Part shown: in pieces, positions 54,085-62,403 of the stretch
Numbering within the stretch: the stretch's first letter is position 1
How the letters are laid out: each line of letters starts with the position of its first letter
From: an uncultured Bacteroidales bacterium
Lineage (GTDB): Bacteria; Bacteroidota; Bacteroidia; Bacteroidales; Paludibacteraceae
Direction of reading: 5' to 3'
Length of the DNA stretch: 64,000 bases
Assembly (NCBI GenBank): GCA_902778935.1
Contig: CACYZT010000007.1
Span: forward strand, 1 to 64,000
Notes under the pieces: generated by a model
The model's input: the letters and a program-made list of their open reading frames with translations, nothing else
Database searches by the model: none
Told to the model about the DNA's origin: nothing
Made by a program: the position numbers and the translations under genes

Positions 54085-55527
54085 TTATCCGACAGCGCCT
54101 TCAAGGGATACCTGCAGCAGTTTCTGCGCCTCAACGGCAAACTCCATCGGCAGTTTGTCCATCACCTCTTTGGCGTAGCCGTTAACGATGAGTCCGACGG
54201 CGTCCTCAAGGGAGATACCCCGCTGCTGGCAATAGAAAAGCTGGTCCTCGTTGATTTTGGAGGTCGTTGCCTCGTGTTCGACGGTCGCCGTGGGGTTGGA
54301 GATAATCATATCCGGGAAGGTGTGCGCACCGCATTTGTCGCCCAAGAGGAGCGAGTCGCACTGGCTGTAGTTACGCGCGTTCTCGGCGTGGACACCCATT
54401 TTCACGAGACCGCGGTACGCGTTCTGGCTATGCCCGGCAGAAATACCTTTGGATACGATGCGGGAACGGGTGTTTTTGCCGATGTGTATCATCTTCGTTC
54501 CGGTATCTGCCTGTTGGTAATTGTTCGTCAACGCCACCGAATAGAACTCGGCGGTAGAGTTATCGCCGCGAAGAATGCAAGAGGGATATTTCCACGTAAT
54601 GGCGGAACCTGTCTCGACCTGAGTCCAAGAGAGGCGCGCGTTCTCGTGGGTGATGCCACGCTTGGTGACGAAATTATAGATGCCACCCTTCCCTTCTTTG
54701 TCGCCCGGATACCAGTTCTGCACGGTTGAATACTTAACCTCCGCATCCTTCAACACCACAATCTCAACAATCGCGGCATGAAGTTGATTCTCGTCTCGCA
54801 TAGGCGCCGTACAACCCTCCAGATAAGAGAGATAAGCTCCTTCATCGGCAATGAGCAGCGTACGCTCAAACTGACCGGTCTTGCCGGCATTGATACGGAA
54901 ATAAGTGCTCAGTTCCATCGGGCAACGAACACCCTTAGGCACATACACGAAACTGCCGTCCGAGAAAACCGCACTATTCAGCGCTGCATAGAAATTGTCC
55001 GTCGGAGGCACAACTGAACCAAGGTATTTCTGAACGAGGTCAGGGTGCTCCCGCACGGCTTCGGAAATAGAGCAGAAGATAATACCTTTCTCAGCGAGGG
55101 TCTCGCGAAAAGTGGTCTTCACGGACACCGAGTCCATGACTGCATCGACCGCCATGTTACCCGCCAACGCTGCCCGTTCCTCCAAAGGGATACCGAGCTT
55201 GTCGAAGGTCTTCATAATCTCTTCGTCTATCTCGGCATTGGCATCGGCGTTGGCTTTCGCCTTAACATTCGGCGCAGCGTAGTACGAGATAGCTTGAAAA
55301 TCAATCTCAGGTATGTCGAGGTGCGCCCATGTCGGCACAGACATCGTCTGCCATTTGCGAAAAGCCTTCAGACGAAACTCCAACAGCCATTCCGGTTCAC
55401 CTTTCTTCGCAGAAATCAACCGAATGATATCTTCATTCAGTCCAGCCGGCACAATATCCGTCTCCACATCCGTTGTGAAGCCGTATTTGTACTCCTGAGA
55501 GGTTATGTCGCGGATGATGTTATCCAA
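54085..55527 (-). CDS. sufB: Fe-S cluster scaffold protein SufB
   Basis: 480 residues. SufB is part of the SufBCD scaffold that builds Fe-S clusters. Family segments include [67 protein letters not shown], and the conserved Cys/Arg-rich region ending [19 protein letters not shown]. The only suitable start is TTG at 55527, no ATG being available near it. Unusually, sufC, sufD and sufS are not next to it: the gene downstream is an unrelated exported protein and the gene upstream is tRNA-Cys. Confidence 0.95.
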   Translation of the reverse strand: MDNIIRDITSQEYKYGFTTDVETDIVPAGLNEDIIRLISAKKGEPEWLLEFRLKAFRKWQTMSVPTWAHLDIPEIDFQAISYYAAPNVKAKANADANAEIDEEIMKTFDKLGIPLEERAALAGNMAVDAVMDSVSVKTTFRETLAEKGIIFCSISEAVREHPDLVQKYLGSVVPPTDNFYAALNSAVFSDGSFVYVPKGVRCPMELSTYFRINAGKTGQFERTLLIADEGAYLSYLEGCTAPMRDENQLHAAIVEIVVLKDAEVKYSTVQNWYPGDKEGKGGIYNFVTKRGITHENARLSWTQVETGSAITWKYPSCILRGDNSTAEFYSVALTNNYQQADTGTKMIHIGKNTRSRIVSKGISAGHSQNAYRGLVKMGVHAENARNYSQCDSLLLGDKCGAHTFPDMIISNPTATVEHEATTSKINEDQLFYCQQRGISLEDAVGLIVNGYAKEVMDKLPMEFAVEAQKLLQVSLEGAVG

Positions 55528-55548
55528 AATAGAACTTTTATAGTCTGA

Positions 55549-55586
55549 TTTTAAAAATTAAGAGCCACCCTTGGTCGGGCGGCTCT
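55549..55586 (-). terminator. Terminator of tRNA-Cys
   Basis: On the minus strand a 10-bp stem (AGAGCCGCCC with GGGTGGCTCT, one G.U pair, loop GACCAA) is followed by TAATTTTT. It begins just 3' of the tRNA and separates it from sufB. Confidence 0.82.
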
Positions 55587-55589
55587 ATG

Positions 55590-55661
55590 AGGCCGGTAGC
55601 GGAGTCAAACCGCTCTGAACGGTTTTGCAGACCGCTGACTAAGTCGCTCATCCAACCGGCC
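55590..55661 (-). tRNA. tRNA-Cys (anticodon GCA) with altered elbow contacts
   Basis: 72 nt without CCA. The acceptor GGCCGGT/ACCGGCC is perfect, with discriminator T (U73, typical of tRNA-Cys). The anticodon loop CTGCAAA gives GCA, with stem GCGGT/ACCGT. T-stem AGCGG/CCGCT is perfect. The T-loop is TTTGACT instead of TTCRANT, and the D-loop has GA where GG is expected, so the G19-C56 contact appears as A19-U56. Confidence 0.9.
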
Positions 55662-55726
55662 AACGCTTGCACTAGAACTCGCGCGACTTCGTGCTATGCA
55701 CTCGTATAGCGCTACATTCTGTGCTA

Positions 55727-55800
55727 CGCTTTTCGGGTCGCAAACACTATGTTGGTTTACGCCCCGAGGGAAGAACCACATAGGTTTTAACTGAAAAGCG
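55727..55800 (-). ncRNA. Candidate structured RNA domain in the tRNA-Cys leader
   Basis: The predicted transcript starts at about 55800. Its first bases CGCTTTTC pair perfectly with GAAAAGCG read on the same strand (55734-55727), closing a 74-nt domain. Inside, CTATGTGGTT pairs with AACCAACATAG (one bulge) around a CCC/GGG tip. About 65 nt of further hairpin-rich sequence (GTGCATAGCAC) separates it from the tRNA. No open frame is plausible. It may be an independent RNA or a processed leader. Confidence 0.4.
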
Positions 55801-55804
55801 GGTG

Positions 55805-55836
55805 CAAAAGTACTGCTTTTTTTTGACATACGCAAA
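55805..55836 (-). promoter_or_regulatory. Promoter of the structured leader and tRNA-Cys
   Basis: Minus strand: TTTG (55836-55833), a 20-nt spacer with AAAAAAAAGCAG, then TACTTTTG (55812-55805). Confidence 0.8.
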
Positions 55837-55864
55837 TTTTTCAGTACTTTTCTTTATATTTTTG

Positions 55865-56737
55865 CTAAAAAAGGCTTAAATCGGCGTCTGTAATCGTCCC
55901 TTTTGCCCGTTTTTTGCCTCGAGACGAGGGTTTGGTCTCTGATTTCTGAGCTCTGCTCGCGGACTTCTTTTCTCTCCCCAAATATGGTTCAATAATCGCT
56001 TTCGTCTGCGGATCGGTCCACTGGCATTTGTCAACAAGCCACTCCAAATAACTGCGGTCGATTGTCATCATCGATTCAATGGACTCGCCTTTATGACCGC
56101 CTTGCGTGAGATAGTAATAACCGCCCTTGCGGCACAACCATCGGTCGAAACAGATGAAGCCAAACTCATCTCGTTGCACCCATTCCCAACCATGCGTCGC
56201 TACCTGTGCTTTGAACACCTCAATCGTTGCCATCACATCATCCAGCGAGTTATGCGCCCCTTCGAACGGATGACCATAGTAACGCGTGTATGCCGAGGTA
56301 AGGTTGTTGTGCAGCTTCTCGCCGTTCTCATCCACCATACCGGCGGTATGGATACGCTCCAGCAACAAGGCATCGTACCATGTGCGACCGTCAAAACGGA
56401 AGTCCAAACCCAGCCGGGCAAGGTTGTAATGAAGGATAGGAGCATCGTATCCGTTTCCGTTATAGGAGAGGAAATCACAACCGTCCGTGAACGCGATGAG
56501 TTCGTCATAGACACTCCGAAGCGAAACACCATTCTCCAGCAGGAACTGCTTGGAGATATGATGAACCGCCTCCGCTTCTGCAGGAATGGTGAACTCCCCT
56601 TCGGGAAGGATGTACCAGTCGCGCTGGTCAATAATTCGCCAATCCTCCGTGTCCACTTTTACGAGTGAGAGTTGGATAATATGCTCTTTCTGAACATCGA
56701 GACCTGTCGTCTCTGTATCGAAACAAACGAGTTGCAT
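55865..56737 (-). CDS. DnaQ-like 3'-5' exonuclease
   Basis: 290 residues. DEDD-type nuclease: Exo I is VCFDTETTGLD (Asp7, Glu9), Exo II is LSYNGNGYDAPIL (Asp near 98), and Exo III is AHNSLDDV (His and Asp), so it is the DEDDh type of the DnaQ family. A C-terminal extension contains a strand-rich module (GGYYYLTQGGHKGESIESM) and a basic Lys/Ser/Arg tail (KKSASRAQKSETKPSSRGKKR) likely to bind nucleic acid. It is the last gene of a three-gene minus-strand unit with the methyltransferase and nucleosidase-like genes. Confidence 0.85.
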   Translation of the reverse strand: MQLVCFDTETTGLDVQKEHIIQLSLVKVDTEDWRIIDQRDWYILPEGEFTIPAEAEAVHHISKQFLLENGVSLRSVYDELIAFTDGCDFLSYNGNGYDAPILHYNLARLGLDFRFDGRTWYDALLLERIHTAGMVDENGEKLHNNLTSAYTRYYGHPFEGAHNSLDDVMATIEVFKAQVATHGWEWVQRDEFGFICFDRWLCRKGGYYYLTQGGHKGESIESMMTIDRSYLEWLVDKCQWTDPQTKAIIEPYLGREKKSASRAQKSETKPSSRGKKRAKGTITDADLSLF

Positions 56738-56768
56738 GCAGAATGTTAATGGTTAAAGTGTTAAATCG

Positions 56769-57995
56769 TTATTCCACGTAGAGGACAAGTCCTTTGAGGT
56801 ACTCACCTTCCGGGTGGTAGATATTGATGGGATGGTCTTGCGGTTGATGAAGCTGGTGGAGGATGCGCACTTTTCTTCCTACCTGAGCAGCAGCGCTGAA
56901 CACTGCCAGCCGGAACGCCTCTTTGTCCACCGCCTGGGAGCAAGAGAACGTAAACAGGATACCTCCGTGACTAATCATCTCTATCGCCTTTGCGTTAATA
57001 CGCTGGTATCCACGTAAAGCATTCTTGACCGCATCCCTATGTTTGGCAAATGCAGGCGGGTCCAGGATAATCAGGTCGAATGTCCTGTTCTGCGCTTTTT
57101 GCGCACTCAGATACTCAAAAGCGTCAGCGGTTACAGCGGTGTGGTTGGTCGCTTTAGGGAAGTTCTTCGCCACATTCACATTCACAAGATCGATGGCTTT
57201 TTGACTCACATCCACTGAGTCAACATGCTTCGCTCCGCCACGCAAGGCGTACAACGAGAAACCACCGGTATAACAGAACATATTTAACACCTCTTTGCCA
57301 GCTGCATAACGCTCTACAAGCGCTCTGTTCTCCCGTTGGTCAATGAAAAAGCCTGTCTTTTGCCCTCGCAGCCAGTCGATGCGGAAGTCCAAGCCATTCT
57401 CGGTGGACCAGAACGCTTCGTTTTGAGCTTTGCGGTCTTGGACTGTTTCAATCAGATAGCCGGTTTTTTCTCCTTCTATCGCCGCCTTGAATGGCAAGGT
57501 GTCATCGGATTTATAGTAAACATTTTGTACCTGGGGCACTTCCGCAAGGATAGCGTCGGCTATCTCATTCCGGCATAGATGCATGCCTATCGAATGGGCC
57601 TGCACGACCGCCGTATCGGCGTACACATCGACTATCAGTCCCGGGAGAAAATCTCCTTCGCCGTGAACCAAACGGAAGGTGTTGTTATCCGATCGTATCA
57701 GTCCGATGGCTTCGCGCACTTTGTATGCCGCATTGATTCGCTGAATCCAGAAATTCACGGGTAATTTCTCCTCTCCGAACGCCAGAATACGCACGGCGAT
57801 GGAACCTATCTGCCAATGACCGACACCCAGCACTTCGTCAGCCGACGAACGCACGCACACCAACTCGCCTTCATCGGGCGCGGAAGTCTTGTGTCCTGCG
57901 TCTAATACCACACGAGCAATCGCTCCGCTGAATACCCAAGGGTGAAAACGCTTGAGCGACTCCTCTTTTTTCGGTTTCAAATAGACTGTTGTCAT
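56769..57995 (-). CDS. RlmI-like rRNA cytosine-C5 methyltransferase
   Basis: 408 residues. An N-terminal PUA domain (LKRFHPWVFSGAIARV) is followed by a Rossmann methyltransferase: SAM motif NMFCYTGGFSLYALRGGA, acidic motif SVDVSQKAIDLV, catalytic ILDPPAFAKHRDAVKNALRGY and the Cys-containing FTFSCSQAV. The family includes RlmI, which methylates C1962 of 23S rRNA; the exact target here is inferred. It is 31 bp upstream of the exonuclease gene and 22 bp after the nucleosidase-like gene. Confidence 0.9.
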   Translation of the reverse strand: MTTVYLKPKKEESLKRFHPWVFSGAIARVVLDAGHKTSAPDEGELVCVRSSADEVLGVGHWQIGSIAVRILAFGEEKLPVNFWIQRINAAYKVREAIGLIRSDNNTFRLVHGEGDFLPGLIVDVYADTAVVQAHSIGMHLCRNEIADAILAEVPQVQNVYYKSDDTLPFKAAIEGEKTGYLIETVQDRKAQNEAFWSTENGLDFRIDWLRGQKTGFFIDQRENRALVERYAAGKEVLNMFCYTGGFSLYALRGGAKHVDSVDVSQKAIDLVNVNVAKNFPKATNHTAVTADAFEYLSAQKAQNRTFDLIILDPPAFAKHRDAVKNALRGYQRINAKAIEMISHGGILFTFSCSQAVDKEAFRLAVFSAAAQVGRKVRILHQLHQPQDHPINIYHPEGEYLKGLVLYVE

Positions 57996-58017
57996 ACCTG
58001 CCTGCTGTTTATAATCT

Positions 58018-58503
58018 TTATTCTACGCCGTGCGTATGTTCGTGATAAGCGTGCAGACTAAGATTGTCGCTCACGTATTTCAAACTGCGCAGTTTTCTGA
58101 AGCCCAACGCAGCCATGAAAGCTAATTCCATATCGAACACGCAATCCTTGTAGTCCGAAGCCAGCACAAAATCGCAATTCGAATAGCAAACGACCTTCTT
58201 AGCCAACGGCTGACAGCCGACAGTCAACGGCAGTTCCGGTTCGGGATAGGTCACGTTCGGATGGTTTAATCGCACCTCCGTCACCTCCACCCAGCTGCCC
58301 ACATCGAAGTTCGCGCTGCCAGCATAACCGATATTCAGCACATCTGCTTCGCGGTCCAAATGCTGCAGACTGCGGATGATATTGATTGCCCCCACACCGG
58401 TGATAACAACCTCTGCATCGTCTATGTTCAAACCGAACTGCTCACGCGCCTTATCCAGCAAAGCACGCTCGCCTTCTTCTGCTAAAACAATGTATTTCTT
58501 CAT
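58018..58503 (-). CDS. Nucleoside phosphorylase/nucleosidase-superfamily protein (MTAN-like)
   Basis: 161 residues from ATG at 58503, just after a strong promoter; a longer upstream frame is spurious. Features of the PNP/UDP superfamily are VVITGVGAINIIRSL, LNIGYAGSANFDVGSWVEV and the substrate-binding CVFDMELAFMAALGF followed by YVSDNLS. It is shorter than true MTA/SAH nucleosidases (about 230), so the activity is uncertain: a compact purine nucleosidase is the best guess. It heads the three-gene unit with the methyltransferase and exonuclease, and would suit recycling of SAH, though this is inference. Confidence 0.75.
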   Translation of the reverse strand: MKKYIVLAEEGERALLDKAREQFGLNIDDAEVVITGVGAINIIRSLQHLDREADVLNIGYAGSANFDVGSWVEVTEVRLNHPNVTYPEPELPLTVGCQPLAKKVVCYSNCDFVLASDYKDCVFDMELAFMAALGFRKLRSLKYVSDNLSLHAYHEHTHGVE

Positions 58504-58523
58504 AAAAATTCCAATTCTGCCTG

Positions 58524-58555
58524 CAAAGGTACAAAAAAATTTGCACATGTGCAAA
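58524..58555 (-). promoter_or_regulatory. Leftward promoter of the nucleosidase-like operon
   Basis: Minus strand: TTTG (58555-58552), a 20-nt spacer, then TACCTTTG (58531-58524). Its -33 box is one end of the 16-bp palindrome TTTGCACATGTGCAAA (58540-58555). Confidence 0.82.
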
Positions 58556-58571
58556 AAAAAGTGTAATTTTG
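58540..58571 (+). promoter_or_regulatory. Rightward promoter of the serine recombinase gene
   Basis: TTTG (58540-58543), a 20-nt spacer, then TAATTTTG (58564-58571). Its -33 box is the other end of the same palindrome, so it overlaps the leftward promoter by 16 bp. The -7 box ends 3 nt before the ATG at 58575. Confidence 0.82.
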
Positions 58572-58574
58572 GGA

Positions 58575-59201
58575 ATGTTTTACGGTTATATTCGCGTAAG
58601 TTCCGACAAGCAGACGGTTGAGAACCAGCGTTTTGAGATTGAGAAGTTCTGCGAGGCAAGAGATCTGCATATCGACGGATGGATAGAAGAAACGATCTCC
58701 GGTACCAAATCGTACAGCAAGCGGCGGTTGGGAGCACTACTGAAGAAAGTGCGGCGGGGCGATACAATTATCTGTTCAGAATTGTCGCGTCTTGGACGTT
58801 CGCTATTCATGGTGATGGAAATTCTGTCTATCTGTATGAAGAAAGAGTGCCGTGTGTGGACCATCAAAGACAATTATCGTTTGGGCGATGACATCCAATC
58901 CAAAGTTCTTGCGTTCGCCTTCGCTTTGTCCGCTGAGATTGAGCGCAATTTGATTTCCCAGCGAACGAAAGAAGCGTTAGCCCGCAAACGCGCGGAAGGG
59001 CACTATATCGGTCGGCCCAAAGGGCAGCCCATCGCGCACAAGGCACATAAGTTATACGCCAAAGAGGGTGCTATCCGCCGATGGTTGCAGGAAGGACAAA
59101 CGAGCTATTGGATAGCAGACAAACTGCATGTATCCCGCAATACCTTGCGTAGTTACTGCCGGAAATACATGGGGTGGGACGAAAACCGACCACTACAATA
59201 G
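58575..59201 (+). CDS. Serine recombinase (resolvase/invertase family)
   Basis: 208 residues. The start MFYGYIRVSSDKQTVENQ aligns with resolvases at the first Met, with catalytic Ser9. SELSRLGRS and EIERNLISQRTKEAL are the conserved Arg-bearing and dimer-helix regions. RKRAEGHYIGRPKG leads into a C-terminal helix-turn-helix (TSYWIADKLHVSRNTLRSYCRK). It catalyses site-specific inversion or resolution. No matching inverted repeat pair was seen nearby, so the target is probably elsewhere. The message is predicted to be leaderless. Its 3' end overlaps the convergent pseudouridine synthase gene by 9 bp. Confidence 0.92.
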   Translation: MFYGYIRVSSDKQTVENQRFEIEKFCEARDLHIDGWIEETISGTKSYSKRRLGALLKKVRRGDTIICSELSRLGRSLFMVMEILSICMKKECRVWTIKDNYRLGDDIQSKVLAFAFALSAEIERNLISQRTKEALARKRAEGHYIGRPKGQPIAHKAHKLYAKEGAIRRWLQEGQTSYWIADKLHVSRNTLRSYCRKYMGWDENRPLQ

Positions 59202-60089
59202 CGGCCGGTTAAACTCTTTGGGAACAGGGCTCTCAAAGCGAACCACTTTCTCCGTCACCGGATGAATAAATGCCAGCACTTGGGCGTGCAGACAAAGACG
59301 GTCGATAGGCGAAGACTCATTGCCATGCCCGTATTTACGGTCGCCGACAACCGGACATCCTTTGGACGCCAGATGGACGCGAATCTGGTTCGTTCGTCCA
59401 GTCTCGAGATGCAACTCAACGAGTGAGTACTGCCCATCGGCAGATGTGCGGAGAGTCTTGTAGTTCGTGATTGCGATGTCTCCACCGTCATCAACGGGAG
59501 AGGAATACACCACCGCATTACGTTTGTCTTCCGTCAACCATGTGGTTATCTTTCCTTCACGAGGTTCAAGTACCCCTTCCGCAAGCGCGATATACGTGCG
59601 CTCTTTGACCAGTTCACGCCAGTACTGACGCATGTAGTGCTGCAATTCTTTCGAACGAGCGAAGACCAGCACACCGCTCGTCTCGCGGTCGAGACGATGT
59701 ACCACATATATTCCCGCGCGCGCGTTCTGTTTTTTTACGTATGCGCGCAGGATAGAGAAAGCGGTCGTCTCGGACGAACCCGGCGTAGCGGCAACAGTCA
59801 GCAAACCCGGTTGCTTGTTAACCACAATGAGATCATCGTCCTCGTAGACGATTTTCAACTTCGGATGCGTCAGTTGGCTGTTACCACGACCAGAGGAGAC
59901 AGTAACCACGTCGCCTTTCTTCAGTTCAAAATCATGCCTCGTCTGCACGGCATTTCCTACTTTCACACGCCGCTGACCAAGTAACTGCTTGACGGACGAA
60001 CGCGCCATACCTCCCATCTTGGCGATGAGAAAATCAATAAGCGAAGCCGGTTCGCTAACTTTGAGAATAGTATCTGCTTTACGTTTCAC
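59193..60089 (-). CDS. RluA/RluD-family pseudouridine synthase
   Basis: 298 residues. An N-terminal S4 domain (ARSSVKQLLGQRRVKVGNAV) precedes the catalytic domain with VVHRLDRETSGVLVFA, the catalytic Asp being residue 134. LETGRTNQIRVHLASKGCPVVGDRKYG is also typical. The RNA site cannot be fixed from sequence; RluD-like enzymes act on 23S rRNA. It is 13 bp downstream of the PnuC-like gene. Confidence 0.92.
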   Translation of the reverse strand: MKRKADTILKVSEPASLIDFLIAKMGGMARSSVKQLLGQRRVKVGNAVQTRHDFELKKGDVVTVSSGRGNSQLTHPKLKIVYEDDDLIVVNKQPGLLTVAATPGSSETTAFSILRAYVKKQNARAGIYVVHRLDRETSGVLVFARSKELQHYMRQYWRELVKERTYIALAEGVLEPREGKITTWLTEDKRNAVVYSSPVDDGGDIAITNYKTLRTSADGQYSLVELHLETGRTNQIRVHLASKGCPVVGDRKYGHGNESSPIDRLCLHAQVLAFIHPVTEKVVRFESPVPKEFNRPLL

Positions 60090-60102
60090 TACGAAATAAT
60101 CT

Positions 60103-60870
60103 TTAATCTTTATTCTTTACAAAAATCTTCGCCCAATAGAGGTTCTCAGGCTTGGTGGCTTTAATCCACGCTATTCCCGCCGTTGAGTTAATCACCAGGA
60201 AGAACGTGAAGAGCACAACAGAGAACGCGTTGCCTATCAGAATAAACAACCCTATACCGGCTATGCTATAGATGAACCAATACACCCAACTGTCGGTCTT
60301 GCGATAGATAAGCCAATAGTTAGCGAGGAACGACGATGAGATCAAGAGACCGTTGAGGATTTTGATGGCTATCTGGTCGGTCAAACCGTCATGACGCAAC
60401 GCAAAAGTAGCGAGGACATAATCGCCAAGGGTTATGAAAACGAGCATCGCTATCGACATGATAAGACGCGGGGTGTCGAGGAACTTAGGTTCGAAACTTG
60501 CTCCGCCGTCGTCCTTGTTGCGACTCCATTTATAGATGGACATCATCTGGAAGGGAATGAACACGAGAAAGAAGAGGAACGCGCTGTCGTAAGCTCCTTG
60601 TAGAACAAACTGGATGCCAAGCAGAACAGACATAACAATGCCTGCATAGAAACCCGTGTAATTATGCGGGTCGCGAACCGTCAGTATATAAGCAACGCCG
60701 ATGATGGAAGCCGGAATACCGACTACCCAGGCGGGGTCGTGCCATTTGAGAAGCGTCAGGGAGGGGAAGAACATCTCTACCACCCATAATACCCCCAACA
60801 GTGCTCCGAAAAGAATAATCGAGATAATAAAATTGCGGCCTAAAGCACGCCATAGATGTGTGTTGTTCAT
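60103..60870 (-). CDS. PnuC-like nicotinamide riboside transporter
   Basis: 255 residues with about seven or eight hydrophobic helices. FLVFIPFQMMSIYKWSRN and SFLANYWLIYRKTDSWVYWFIYS fit the PnuC signature (YxW motif and the Asn/Gln-Tyr-Trp-rich substrate segment). PnuC carries the uncharged vitamin B3 form nicotinamide riboside for NAD synthesis. Its chain is a little longer than most PnuC. It lies after rpmE, separated by a hairpin, and before the pseudouridine synthase gene. Confidence 0.72.
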   Translation of the reverse strand: MNNTHLWRALGRNFIISIILFGALLGVLWVVEMFFPSLTLLKWHDPAWVVGIPASIIGVAYILTVRDPHNYTGFYAGIVMSVLLGIQFVLQGAYDSAFLFFLVFIPFQMMSIYKWSRNKDDGGASFEPKFLDTPRLIMSIAMLVFITLGDYVLATFALRHDGLTDQIAIKILNGLLISSSFLANYWLIYRKTDSWVYWFIYSIAGIGLFILIGNAFSVVLFTFFLVINSTAGIAWIKATKPENLYWAKIFVKNKD

Positions 60871-60909
60871 AATATTGAATCTTTAAATTCCCAAATCTTC
60901 AAATAAACA

Positions 60910-60939
60910 ACAAGGGGCAGACACATGTCCGCCCCTTGT
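60910..60939 (-). terminator. Terminator or attenuator after rpmE
   Basis: A 14-bp stem with one G.U pair (ACAAGGGGCGGACA with TGTCTGCCCCTTGT in the minus-strand RNA) and a 2-nt loop lies 12 nt past the rpmE stop. The tract after it (TGTTTATTTG) is only moderately T-rich, so partial read-through into the PnuC-like gene is likely. Confidence 0.65.
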
Positions 60940-60950
60940 ACATGTCGCAA

Positions 60951-61205
60951 TTACTTGCGAGTGCGGTTGCCGTAACGGGACATAAATTTGTCCACGCGAC
61001 CGGCGGTGTCCACCAGCTTCGATTTGCCGGTGTAGAACGGGTGACTCGTGTTCGAGATCTCAAGCTTGATCAACGGGTACTGAACGCCATCGATTTCGAT
61101 GGTATCCTTGGTAGCGGCCGTTGAGCGGCTGAAGAACTGAGTACCGTCAGACATGTCTTTGAAAACTACTACACGGTAGTTATCGGGATGAATTCCAGCT
61201 TTCAT
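60951..61205 (-). CDS. rpmE: Ribosomal protein L31, type B
   Basis: 84 residues, a 50S protein. It begins [25 protein letters not shown] and has [26 protein letters not shown]. The Cys residues of zinc-type L31 are absent, so it is the Cys-minus, zinc-independent type (often called L31 type B or rpmE2). It follows rplI by 31 bp with no separate promoter, so it is probably co-transcribed with the rpsF operon. Confidence 0.96.
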   Translation of the reverse strand: MKAGIHPDNYRVVVFKDMSDGTQFFSRSTAATKDTIEIDGVQYPLIKLEISNTSHPFYTGKSKLVDTAGRVDKFMSRYGNRTRK

Positions 61206-61236
61206 TGCTTTTTTCCTTTCTTTTAATGTTTAACAA

Positions 61237-61680
61237 TTACTCAGCTACTACATTGAGCTTGATGTCTGCCTTTACCTCGCGATGAAGGCGAGCCAGTGCG
61301 GTGTACTCACCCAGTTGCTTAATCGGCTCTGCGATGGTAATAACCTTCTTGTCGATAGCAATTTCCTGCGCTTTGAGAGCATCAGAGATGTTTTGGGTGG
61401 TAACGGTACCGAAGATTTTACCGTCCTCGTTTGCTTTTACCTTGAGTTCGATAACTGTTTCTGCCAGTTTAGCAGCCAGTGCCTCTGCGTCAGCAAGCAG
61501 CTTAGCAGCTTTGTGAGCCTGTTGTTTCAGGTTTTCTGCCAACTGTTTCTTGTTGCTCTCATTAGCAATGATAGCAATCTTCTGCGGTAACAGATAGTTA
61601 CGTCCGTATCCGTCACGAACTTTTACGATGTCGTTCTTGAAACCGAGGTTTGCAAGGTCTTGAATAAGAATTACTTCCAT
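61237..61680 (-). CDS. rplI: Ribosomal protein L9
   Basis: 147 residues from ATG at 61680 (MEVILIQDLANLGFKNDIVKVRDGYGRNYLLPQ), the conserved N-terminal domain bound to 23S rRNA. A long central helix (QLAENLKQQAHKAAKLLADAEAL) links to the C-terminal domain. It is the third gene of the rpsF-rpsR-rplI group. Confidence 0.97.
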   Translation of the reverse strand: MEVILIQDLANLGFKNDIVKVRDGYGRNYLLPQKIAIIANESNKKQLAENLKQQAHKAAKLLADAEALAAKLAETVIELKVKANEDGKIFGTVTTQNISDALKAQEIAIDKKVITIAEPIKQLGEYTALARLHREVKADIKLNVVAE

Positions 61681-61712
61681 AATTTTTCCTTTCAATTAAG
61701 TCGGTTAAACAA

Positions 61713-61979
61713 TTATTTCATCATATCCGTTACGTAAGGCAGCAATGCCAAGTGGCGTGCTTTCTTAACGGCCTGCGCAACTTTGCGCTGAAACTTGAGC
61801 GAAGTACCGGTAATACGGCGAGGCAGAATTTTACCTTGCTCGTTGAGGAACTTCTTGAGGAACTCTGGATCTTTGTAATCGATGTACTTGATACCGCTCT
61901 TCTTGAAACGGCAGTACTTTTTCTTCTTCTGATCCGAACCTTGCGGGGTCAGATAGCGAATTTCGTCATTCTGTGCCAT
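61713..61979 (-). CDS. rpsR: Ribosomal protein S18
   Basis: 88 residues. 30S protein that pairs with S6 on 16S rRNA. The conserved core [40 protein letters not shown] and the basic end are complete. It is 2 bp after rpsF. Confidence 0.97.
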   Translation of the reverse strand: MAQNDEIRYLTPQGSDQKKKKYCRFKKSGIKYIDYKDPEFLKKFLNEQGKILPRRITGTSLKFQRKVAQAVKKARHLALLPYVTDMMK

Positions 61980-61981
61980 GA

Positions 61982-62335
61982 TTAAGCCTCCTCTTCTTTA
62001 GGTTGAACTTTTTTTCCGCGGCGCTTCTCAGCGTACTCGAAAGCGTACTTGTCAAGACGCGTTGTCAGGAAGCGGATTACACGCTCGTCACGACGGAACT
62101 CGGTCTCGAGGGTAGCGATTACAGCGGGCTCTGCATCAAACTGAAGAATGAAATAGAAGCCCGAACTTTTACCTTGGATAGGGTAAGCGAGTTGCTTTAA
62201 GCCCCACTCCTCACAATTCAGAATGGTACCGCCATTCGACGTGAGAAGGTTCTCGAATTTTTCTACTGCCTCCTTCGTCTGCGGTTCAGACAAAACGGGA
62301 GTCAACACGAAGGCAGCTTCATAATGATTTACCAT
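61982..62335 (-). CDS. rpsF: Ribosomal protein S6
   Basis: 117 residues. It begins [31 protein letters not shown] and has [22 protein letters not shown] and an acidic tail (KVQPKEEEA). It is the first gene of the ribosomal operon, with the promoter at 62404-62435 and a leader of about 65 nt. Confidence 0.97.
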   Translation of the reverse strand: MVNHYEAAFVLTPVLSEPQTKEAVEKFENLLTSNGGTILNCEEWGLKQLAYPIQGKSSGFYFILQFDAEPAVIATLETEFRRDERVIRFLTTRLDKYAFEYAEKRRGKKVQPKEEEA

Positions 62336-62403
62336 TGTAGTAAATGTTTAATTTTTTAAATGTTAATAATGTTACATTCACGCATAGCGCGCGAAATGGA
62401 CTG

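Noticed and set aside
55605..55835. 76-codon minus frame over the tRNA-Cys region
   Set aside because: Crosses the tRNA and its promoter; explained by the RNA structures.
58018..58767. Longer form of the nucleosidase-like protein
   Set aside because: The extra N-terminus would cross both divergent promoters and the recombinase start; ATG at 58503 follows its own promoter.
58575..59201. Invertible promoter switched by the local serine recombinase
   Set aside because: No pair of inverted repeats of useful length flanks any promoter nearby; the 16-bp palindrome is a single site.
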